Under the pieces are notes generated by a model. The model did no database searches. It was not told where the DNA came from and saw only the letters and a program-made list of their open reading frames with translations. The position numbers and the translations under genes are program-made. From the NCBI GenBank assembly GCA_031255075.1, contig JAIRTF010000254.1, positions 1 through 6,456 on the forward strand: DNA of 6,456 nt, given 5' to 3'. The DNA is from Bifidobacteriaceae bacterium (GTDB lineage: Bacteria; Actinomycetota; Actinomycetes; Actinomycetales; WQXJ01). Below, piece by piece: positions 1-5,464 of this stretch. Each line of letters opens with the position of its first letter. Position 1 is the first letter of the stretch.

Positions 1-2
1 CC

Positions 3-272
3 GGCCAAGCGACCGATTTCACCGCCGGCAACCGGGTGATCGATGCCGCCAACCTGGCTTGGGACCCGGCCGTCACCGCCTCGGATTCAGGGGCTTCCGC
101 CGGTGCCCGCGGCCGCGCCTTGGACGCTCCAGCCACGTTGGCTCAGGCCGACCAAGCGACCCGCCGGGGGACCACCATAGCCGGAGCCAATCTGACACTG
201 ACAGTTCCAGATGGGTCTGCGTCAGGCCGCTACGGCAGCGAGATCACATTGACCTTGTTTGCCAACGACTGA
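3..272 (+). CDS. WxL-type cell-surface protein, C-terminal end (5'-truncated by window edge)
   Basis: This frame is open from the left edge and ends at TGA 270-272, so only about the last 89 residues are visible. The fragment is a beta-rich, Ala/Thr/Ser-rich domain. It has an L-A-W-D-P segment in its first third and ends in Y-G-S-E-I-T-L-T-L-F-A-N-D. This matches the layout of the C-terminal WxL domain: a proximal Trp motif, then a terminal Y-x-x-x-[LIV]-T-W-x-L motif. Here the second Trp is Leu. WxL domains attach proteins non-covalently to Gram-positive cell walls, so I infer a secreted surface protein whose signal peptide and main body lie outside the window. The next gene on the same strand is a DUF916-type protein, the usual partner of WxL proteins, which strengthens the call. 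ATG 36 lies inside the domain and is not a believable start. The alternative is a generic Ig-like repeat from an unrelated surface protein. Confidence 0.72.
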   Translation, partial: GQATDFTAGNRVIDAANLAWDPAVTASDSGASAGARGRALDAPATLAQADQATRRGTTIAGANLTLTVPDGSASGRYGSEITLTLFAND

Positions 273-339
273 GTCTGCCGGGCCGCCGCGGCGTCTCCAA
301 CTGGGACGTCTCGGCGGTGGCCGTTGACTCACCACAATC

Positions 340-376
340 CGGCGGCCGGGACACCGCGAGCAGGTCCCGGCCGCCG
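340..376 (+). terminator. Strong GC-rich inverted repeat between the two surface-protein genes; possible terminator or attenuator
   Basis: Positions 340-352 (CGGCGGCCGGGAC) and 364-376 (GTCCCGGCCGCCG) are perfect reverse complements over 13 bp, with an 11-nt loop at 353-363. The repeat lies in the 126-nt gap between the WxL-like stop (272) and the chosen start of the DUF916 gene (399). No T-run follows, so it is not a canonical intrinsic terminator, although actinobacterial terminators often lack one. It could partly stop transcripts after the surface-protein gene and lower expression of the accessory protein, or protect the 3' end of the upstream mRNA. I saw no convincing promoter between the hairpin and the next gene. 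Confidence 0.45.
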
Positions 377-388
377 CCGCACAACCAT

Positions 389-392
389 GAGG
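389..392 (+). promoter_or_regulatory. Ribosome binding site deciding the DUF916 gene start
   Basis: GAGG (within GAGGAAG) lies 6 nt upstream of ATG 399. The in-frame ATG at 387 is preceded by a purine-poor GCCGCCGCACAACC stretch, and the in-frame TTG at 324 has no Shine-Dalgarno sequence. The site therefore supports 399 as the start. Confidence 0.55.
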
Positions 393-398
393 AAGACC

Positions 399-1502
399 AT
401 GAACCGTGTCCCGGACCACCACCCGACCAAGCCCGAAACCCAACGTTCTCCTAAGCGCCGCCGGGCTCCGGCCCTGGTCGGGGCGGCCCTTATCGGTCTG
501 GTGGTGATGCTGGGAGGGGTAGGCGCGGCATCGGCCGCCACACCAAGGGCATCCGCTGAACCGCAACAGTGCCCGGCCGGCCCCAGTGACAGCGGCGCCG
601 TCGAATGGTCGGTCGCCCCGGCCGATGCCGCCGGACCAGACGGGCGCATATCGCTGCGGCACTCCGTAGCACCGGGAGCCAAGGCCGCGGACGCCATCGC
701 AGTGACCAATCTTTCGGCCACGGCCGCCACTTTCAGTGTGGAGGTCGGCGCCGGCGCCGTTGGCCAGGATGGCTTGTTCGACATCGTGGCTGGTCAAGGC
801 GAGGGCGCGGCCGGCTGGATCGCCGTGGACGGGCTCCAAGACGGAAACGTGCTGGTCAGAAGCTGCGAAACGCGGGTGTTGCCCGTTTCCGTGACCGTGC
901 CAGCAGATGCCGCCCCCGGAGATCACCCGGCCGGCATAGCGGTTGGTGTTTCGAGCGGCGGTGAGGTGGCCTTGACTCACCGGGTCGGCGTGCGCCTGCA
1001 TCTGCGGGTGCCTGGGCTGATCACCCCGGCGCTTGTCACAACCGTCACCCAAGCCAGGTTCACGCCCTCCGGCGTGCCGTTCGCAGATGGGCGCCTGCAT
1101 CTTGACTACCGCATAGAGAACACCGGCAACGTCCGCTTGGGTGCGCAATTGGCGGCCGATGCCGCCGGGCTGTTCGGGTGGGCCCGTCACCCAGGGCCAG
1201 AAATCCCGCCGATCCGCGAGATTCTGCCCGGTGAAGCGGTGGAGGGCAGCTTGGCGCTTGAGATGCCGGCGTTGTTCAGATTGTCTGGCGGTTTGACTGT
1301 CACACCGATCAAGGTGGGCGAAGATGAAACCGTTGCGCCGGAGCCCTATGCGAACCGTTTCACCGTTGCCGCTTTGTCTTGGCCGAACATTGTGGTGGTG
1401 TTAGCACTGGTCACGGGCATGGTTGCGGTGATGGTGTGGCGCCATCGGCTGTCCCTAACCGGCCGGAGGGCGCCGGCCAAAGCGGAGACCGAGCGCGTCT
1501 AG
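399..1502 (+). CDS. DUF916-type (WxL-interacting) secreted protein with C-terminal membrane anchor
   Basis: The 367-residue product has a long basic n-region ending in K-R-R-R (about 19-22), a hydrophobic stretch at 23-45 and a probable signal peptidase site after A-S-A (44-46). Residues about 67-185 match the DUF916 pattern: a W-S-V-A-P opening, a P-G segment near 92, a V-T-N-L-S strand near 102-106, and a V-P-A-D-A-A-P-G-D-H turn. A second beta domain at about 205-305 (with an I-E-N-T-G-N-V-R motif at 239-246) corresponds to the DUF3324-like half of such proteins. A single membrane helix at 330-347 is followed by a basic cytoplasmic tail. Only Cys58 and Cys156 lie in the mature outside part and could form a disulfide. 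In Firmicutes these proteins bind WxL partners and the cell wall; here that role is inferred from architecture and from the WxL-like gene upstream. The stop lies 7 bp from the stop of the convergent gene. In-frame starts at 387 (ATG) and 324 (TTG) are possible but have worse ribosome binding sites. Confidence 0.8.
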   Translation: MNRVPDHHPTKPETQRSPKRRRAPALVGAALIGLVVMLGGVGAASAATPRASAEPQQCPAGPSDSGAVEWSVAPADAAGPDGRISLRHSVAPGAKAADAIAVTNLSATAATFSVEVGAGAVGQDGLFDIVAGQGEGAAGWIAVDGLQDGNVLVRSCETRVLPVSVTVPADAAPGDHPAGIAVGVSSGGEVALTHRVGVRLHLRVPGLITPALVTTVTQARFTPSGVPFADGRLHLDYRIENTGNVRLGAQLAADAAGLFGWARHPGPEIPPIREILPGEAVEGSLALEMPALFRLSGGLTVTPIKVGEDETVAPEPYANRFTVAALSWPNIVVVLALVTGMVAVMVWRHRLSLTGRRAPAKAETERV

Positions 1503-1507
1503 GTTGG

Positions 1508-1533
1508 GTTCAGCGTTTACCCGTGCGCTGAGC
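1508..1533. terminator. Short inverted repeat at the convergent gene ends, weak bidirectional terminator candidate
   Basis: TCAGCG (1510-1515) and CGCTGA (1526-1531) form a perfect 6-bp stem with a 10-nt loop. The stem extends by one G-T and one G-C pair to 1508-1533. It begins 6 nt after the DUF916 gene stop and covers the stop and last codons of the opposing M16 gene, so it is placed to serve both transcripts. There is no T-run on either side, and a stem this short can arise by chance in GC-rich DNA. Confidence 0.25.
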
Positions 1534-3408
1534 GCGGAGCCGGCGCCGCTCCTCGGCTATGCGCAGGGTTCGCGGGTTCCTCAGGATGCGCCTATTGAGG
1601 CGCCCGTGACCGATCACGGTGCAGGTCAAGGCAGTTATTACCGCCGCTATGCCGACCAAGGCGCCGGTCAAGAGCACAGCCAGCGCAACGTGGCCGATTG
1701 GTCCTTCAGTGTTGGTGACTGGAGCCCAGATGAACAGCCAGATGAAAAGGAGGGCCGCTGAACCGCCCAGGGTGACCAGACACTCCACGAACAGGCTGCC
1801 AATTGATGCCGGGTCGGTCAGTTCCCGGAACCAGCGCTTGAACCACCCAACCGGCGCCATCGGTTGGGTTCGCCGGACCTCCGGTGGTCTGGCGCTGTCC
1901 TTGGCTGGGTCCGGTACCCGCAGTCTCAACGTGAGACGGGGATCACTGTGGCGCAGGACATCTTCAAGCAGGGCTTGGCCGTCACGCCAGATATTCGGAT
2001 TGATCAGGAGGGACTGCCGGTCCAGGCCGGTCACTTCAACGGCCAGGTCGTTGTAGCTGAGCAGCATGGCTTGCTCATCCCATCGAACAAACTGCTGGTC
2101 GTCTTCGCAGACCAGGGCCAGCCCTTCGGGTCCGCACAATGCCGATTGGTGGGCGCGGGTGGCCGCGTCGCCTAGGCCGCGCAGCCGTTGGTAGGTGTTG
2201 GCGTCAGCCCAAGATCGGGGCGAGTAGCGCCCCGGCGGGGCGGAGTCCGGATTAAACAACCGGGGCGGGAAGTGTTCGCCTAGCTCTTGCTCAACTGAAT
2301 GGGCCTCATCGCGATCGAGGGCGACCGGCAGCCCCATTACCAACGACCGGCCAAACTGTCCGGCGGCCAAGCGGATATCGTCTGGTGTGACGGACCGGAC
2401 CAATGCTTGGCGCGCATCAGGTGGAAGCGGTTCGGCACCGAATGCCAGTTGGATGGCCGCCAATTGGGCCTCCAACAGGTCGGAGCCGGCTTCGACATCA
2501 AGATAGCTCCGGGCCTCCAAACTGGCCATTTCGGCAGCGGTGGGCCCGTGAGCGGTCAGGCTGGTCACAATCTGAATGAACTGCCCAGCGGCTGCTGGCC
2601 CGTGGTCTGCCGGGCTGTCGCTGCCGATGGCGATCATTGTCTCGGTGGCGGACAGGCGCCGGCCGTCGAACCACGGCGAATAGGCAACGGAATCTCTTCG
2701 CCGCAAGACTTCGGTCATCCGCTCGCTGGCAATGGCGCCGAACAGCCCTCCAGCCGGCCCCCACGGGACCAAACCGGAGGCGACCACCTCGGCCTGCCCG
2801 TGAAAGAAAACCGGTGAAATCAACCGGTTGGGCGGTGCGGCCGGCAACGCCGGGGGCGGCCCCGCGGGTAGAGCCAAGTCCAGGTCAGCTGGCGGGACGC
2901 CATCAAGGCACAGCCAACAGTTGGCGGCTGTGAACCTGGGGCGCAGTTCCGGGAGGGGCGGCGGGTCGCAGTCAGGATTCCAGCGTTCACGCTCAACGCC
3001 GTGGAGACCTACTCCGGTCAACCCGAAGCGGGCCAGCAGGCCCAAATCCATGGGGGCGCTGCCGGCCCACCTGCCATACAGCAAGCCGCGGGCCCGCGCC
3101 AGCTTGGACTCATCGGGACTCGCCAGGCGGTCGGTGATGGCGCCCAGCGCCTCTGAAACCAATTCGGCCGGGCCACCCACCTTGATCTCAGTTACCCATG
3201 GGCCGGTTGTGTATTCGACCTGAAGCTGGGGCCGCCAGGGCTGTCGGAGCGCTGCCAGCACTATCTCTTCGGTGACCCCGAGGCTGGCATAGGTCTCATC
3301 AGCGGTTCCGGCGCGGCACACCAGGCAGGCCTGCAGCAGGCCCCCAGTTCGGTCAAACCAGACTGCTTCAAGGCCGGCAACTTGGCCGCGAATCATTGGC
3401 CTACCCAT
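1510..3408 (-). CDS. Catalytically dead M16-family subunit carrying the Arg/Tyr pair, with PH-like segment and two membrane helices
   Basis: The 632-residue product is a paralogue of the protein encoded just upstream. They share a G-L-[DE]-A-x-W start (residues 12-17 here), an E-T-x-A-[ST] segment, R-F-G-L-T-G (127-132) and L-C-x-D near 167-169. The zinc site is gone: HxxEH is replaced by E47-E48-I49-V50-L51, and no Glu occurs between 101 and 138, where the third ligand should be. The C-lobe keeps L-R-R-R-D-S-V-A-Y (235-243). Its R236 and Y243 have the same 7-residue spacing as the insulysin substrate-binding pair R824/Y831. Residues about 422-491 contain a PH-like segment. Helices at about 537-562 and 573-598 are flanked by basic residues on both outer sides, so both termini are predicted cytoplasmic. 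There is no signal peptide. I infer the non-catalytic partner of an M16B-type heterodimer. The gene starts 39 nt after the upstream stop, so the two are probably co-transcribed. ATG 3396 is an alternative start; neither has a strong Shine-Dalgarno sequence. Confidence 0.82.
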   Translation of the reverse strand: MGRPMIRGQVAGLEAVWFDRTGGLLQACLVCRAGTADETYASLGVTEEIVLAALRQPWRPQLQVEYTTGPWVTEIKVGGPAELVSEALGAITDRLASPDESKLARARGLLYGRWAGSAPMDLGLLARFGLTGVGLHGVERERWNPDCDPPPLPELRPRFTAANCWLCLDGVPPADLDLALPAGPPPALPAAPPNRLISPVFFHGQAEVVASGLVPWGPAGGLFGAIASERMTEVLRRRDSVAYSPWFDGRRLSATETMIAIGSDSPADHGPAAAGQFIQIVTSLTAHGPTAAEMASLEARSYLDVEAGSDLLEAQLAAIQLAFGAEPLPPDARQALVRSVTPDDIRLAAGQFGRSLVMGLPVALDRDEAHSVEQELGEHFPPRLFNPDSAPPGRYSPRSWADANTYQRLRGLGDAATRAHQSALCGPEGLALVCEDDQQFVRWDEQAMLLSYNDLAVEVTGLDRQSLLINPNIWRDGQALLEDVLRHSDPRLTLRLRVPDPAKDSARPPEVRRTQPMAPVGWFKRWFRELTDPASIGSLFVECLVTLGGSAALLFIWLFIWAPVTNTEGPIGHVALAVLLTGALVGIAAVITALTCTVIGHGRLNRRILRNPRTLRIAEERRRLRAQRTGKR

Positions 3409-3447
3409 GGGTTGGAGACCCCCAAGCCGGCGCCAACGGGTTCATGC

Positions 3448-5253
3448 CTAGAAGCCTTTCTGGCGCGGGGCAGAACGGTGGAAAGCATGGCGAACTTTGC
3501 GGGCAAAGCCCAGCAATGACGCCCCCATGCACAGCCATAGCACCAGCATCGCCACCACGCTCAACGCAATGGTAAAGCCGCCTTTCAGCTTGTTGCCCTC
3601 AGCCCACAGGGCAAGTCCTGGAATGCCAAAGCCGGCGGTGAAGGCGGCGGTCACGCCAACAATGATCACACTGGCAGCCAACCAGCGGGCCCAGGTCAGC
3701 GGCGAAGCCGCCTCCCCCAGACACCGTGAGAACCAGTTGCTTGGTTTGGCCAGCGGCTCCCGCCGCGACCGCCCAACCACCAACGACGGATCAACGTTGG
3801 CGTCAATCGATGCAATTATCAATTCACCCTTGGGCCAGGCGTGTGGTTCCACACTGACCGAGCAGCCGTCACGGCGCATCAAGATCCGTCCTTGACCAGG
3901 CTGAGTCATCACTGCAGCCAAATCGCCCCACCGGTGAGTCACTTGATGAGGGCCCTTTCGGGCGGTGATGCCCTCGGGTGAGGTGATTATCCACTTCGGC
4001 CAGGACCCGCCCCCCTCACCGAACCGTGGCTTGAGGCGGGTGCCGGCCAGTGCGGCATCGGCCACGGGGCCAGGCAGGCGGGCAGCGGGGAAGTCTGCCT
4101 CCTCCGGCAAACCAATCTTGACCGTATCCCGCAAAGCCTGCGCCGCCTGCTGGACTGCTCCCCGTGGCAATTCCGGCAGCTGCTTGACCATGGCTGCTTG
4201 GGAGGCCTCCAAGTGTCCAATCAGGAAACTGGTGGCAACGGCGCGGGTCTGGGCAGCCGGATCCATGGCCTCCAGGTTCTGCTGCATGGCCTCGAGTTGA
4301 TCGGCAACTTCTTCGGCGGTGGCGCCGTCTTGGGCCAGGGTGTCCAGTTCCCTGACAATCACCTCGGCAACGGCGCCGGCCTGGCTGGGGTGGCATTCCG
4401 CGGCTACTCCCACGAGTTCCAAATCTGAAGACAAGGGCTCATGGGTCAAGCTGATCTCAGGCGGCGCCAGGCCGGCAGAGATCTCAAAGTGGTCATTCAG
4501 GAATCGGTTCACTCGCTGGGCAAGGACATTAATCATGGTGCCGATGCCGGGCCGCGCGGGCGCCAGGCCGGTGACGGCCACTCCCTGAAAGTCGTGGTGG
4601 TAATCGCCAGGGATGGACATCGACAGATCGGCGGCCGGCGCCCGGCCCTCGGGGAAGCTGAAATCAAGTCCCTCCGGCGGGCGTGAATCGAAACACAACA
4701 CCGCGGACCCGGCCCGGAAGCGTTCGGCGGCGAACTGTTCCAGGGCGGCTGGGGTGGCGTCATCCAAGCCAACTTCGTGAATCAGGCCCAAGCCTGGCCC
4801 AGTCAGGCCGAATCGTTTGTTGATGGCCGTTTGGATCATCAGCTGCAGGTGAGATGGCTGGGAGTGTTCCGAGTTTTCCTCCGCCTCGACAATTAACTGT
4901 TCATCGAACATGTCGGATTCGCTGATCTGGGTAAACCGGCTGGCCAGTCGGTTTAGGCCCCAGACCACCTGTTCTGGCGTACCCTCAACTGCGAAAACCG
5001 TGACGTCGCCGGACACAGCGCCGTTGAAATTCACATCTCCCTTCTCCGTGCCGCGCAGCACGATGTGTTCCAGTAGGTGTGTCCATCCGCGGGTGGCCAC
5101 TGTCTCATTGGCTAACCCCACCGAAAAGAACAGCAGTGCAGTCATTCGGGGCAGGTCCTGATCTGCCCAGAAGGCATCAAGGCCGCAGACTTTGCCTTGG
5201 CGGATTGGGGGCGCGGGAGGAGGCGGACTGGGCTGCGGTGCCGGATCAGTCAT
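3448..5253 (-). CDS. M16-family zinc metallopeptidase, catalytic subunit, with PH-like segment and two membrane helices
   Basis: The 601-residue product has an intact M16 signature, H59-L-L-E62-H63, followed by V-L-R-G-T. Downstream is F-D-E-Q-L-I-V-E-A-E, with E125 the likely third zinc ligand. In M16 enzymes the two His and the distal Glu bind zinc and the Glu of HxxEH activates water to cut peptides. The distance from H63 to E125 is somewhat shorter than the about 70-76 residues usual in the family. The C-lobe lacks the substrate-binding Arg/Tyr pair: the equivalent positions are N253 and A260. A Pro-rich N-terminus (about 3-16) precedes the fold. Residues 421-490 look like a bacterial PH-type domain. 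Helices at about 520-544 and 558-583 follow, with basic flanks predicting a cytoplasmic peptidase. No signal peptide is present. M16 single-unit proteins usually end near 420-450 residues, so about 180 residues are extra. ATG 5253 is chosen because AGG (5261-5263) lies 7 nt upstream; an in-frame TTG at 5268 would add five residues. Substrate unknown. Confidence 0.85.
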   Translation of the reverse strand: MTDPAPQPSPPPPAPPIRQGKVCGLDAFWADQDLPRMTALLFFSVGLANETVATRGWTHLLEHIVLRGTEKGDVNFNGAVSGDVTVFAVEGTPEQVVWGLNRLASRFTQISESDMFDEQLIVEAEENSEHSQPSHLQLMIQTAINKRFGLTGPGLGLIHEVGLDDATPAALEQFAAERFRAGSAVLCFDSRPPEGLDFSFPEGRAPAADLSMSIPGDYHHDFQGVAVTGLAPARPGIGTMINVLAQRVNRFLNDHFEISAGLAPPEISLTHEPLSSDLELVGVAAECHPSQAGAVAEVIVRELDTLAQDGATAEEVADQLEAMQQNLEAMDPAAQTRAVATSFLIGHLEASQAAMVKQLPELPRGAVQQAAQALRDTVKIGLPEEADFPAARLPGPVADAALAGTRLKPRFGEGGGSWPKWIITSPEGITARKGPHQVTHRWGDLAAVMTQPGQGRILMRRDGCSVSVEPHAWPKGELIIASIDANVDPSLVVGRSRREPLAKPSNWFSRCLGEAASPLTWARWLAASVIIVGVTAAFTAGFGIPGLALWAEGNKLKGGFTIALSVVAMLVLWLCMGASLLGFARKVRHAFHRSAPRQKGF

Positions 5254-5297
5254 GTTTTGGCCTATCAACTCGATCGGGGCGATTCGGGGCGTTATTC

Positions 5298-5325
5298 ACC
5301 CTACCGCCGTGGACTGCGCCGTAAA
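5298..5325 (-). promoter_or_regulatory. Candidate promoter of the M16 pair
   Basis: Read on the minus strand, TAGGGT (5303 to 5298) fits the actinobacterial -10 pattern TAnnnT. TTTACG (5325 to 5320) matches four of six bases of TTGACA, with a 16-nt spacer. The predicted transcript start near 5291 would give a leader of about 38 nt before ATG 5253. No other -10 in the 211-bp divergent region fits this gene better. This is a consensus match only. Confidence 0.35.
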
Positions 5326-5452
5326 GGGCCAAAGTGACGTTCGTGGCCTGGCCGGGCGGCGCGGCATCGGCCACCGGGAGCGAGCGGGCTGGTGGCGAGG
5401 CAGGCGCGGCGGAACCAAAGACGCAGGCTGGCTAGTTGTCAGTAGCTGGCCT

Positions 5453-5458
5453 TAGGCT
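5453..5458 (+). promoter_or_regulatory. Candidate -10 element of dnaX (possibly leaderless) or its ribosome binding site
   Basis: TAGGCT fits TAnnnT and ends 6 nt before GTG 5465, the spacing typical of leaderless actinobacterial transcripts. The AGG inside it (5454-5456) is also 8 nt from the GTG and could be a weak Shine-Dalgarno sequence, so the two readings compete. A TTGTCA at 5436-5441 resembles a -35 box but is only 11 nt from this -10, which is too close to act with it. Confidence 0.3.
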
Positions 5459-5464
5459 CATAGG

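Noticed and set aside
324..398. An earlier TTG start (324) or ATG start (387) for the DUF916 gene
   Set aside because: TTG 324 lies upstream of the hairpin and would put the hairpin inside the coding sequence, adding a Pro/Arg-rich leader before the signal peptide. Neither start has a Shine-Dalgarno sequence, whereas ATG 399 does.
222..1190. A long minus-strand frame (322 codons) opposite the DUF916 gene
   Set aside because: Its product is low-complexity and rich in Gly, Arg and His with no recognisable domain. The opposite frame has a signal peptide, a DUF916 pattern and a membrane anchor, so this is a GC-driven shadow.
2299..2817. A plus-strand frame of 172 codons opposite the inactive M16 gene
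   Set aside because: The minus-strand frame shows clear homology to the neighbouring M16 protein throughout this region. The plus frame has no domain.
1510..3408. The lost HxxEH motif of the downstream M16 protein as a sign of a pseudogene
   Set aside because: The frame is intact over 632 codons, and the C-lobe Arg/Tyr motif, PH-like segment and membrane helices are retained. That suggests selection for a non-catalytic role.
5252..5455. A small plus-strand frame between the M16 operon and dnaX, considered as a peptide substrate or precursor gene
   Set aside because: It overlaps the start of the M16 gene, has no good ribosome binding site, and its product is an Arg/Gly-rich stretch typical of translated GC-rich noncoding DNA.
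5254..5464. A signal recognition particle RNA gene (ffs), which often lies next to dnaX
   Set aside because: The conserved GGAAGG/AGCAG apical-loop core is absent and no long hairpin is formed. The GCCACC (5370-5375) / GGTGGC (5391-5396) stem is only 6 bp.
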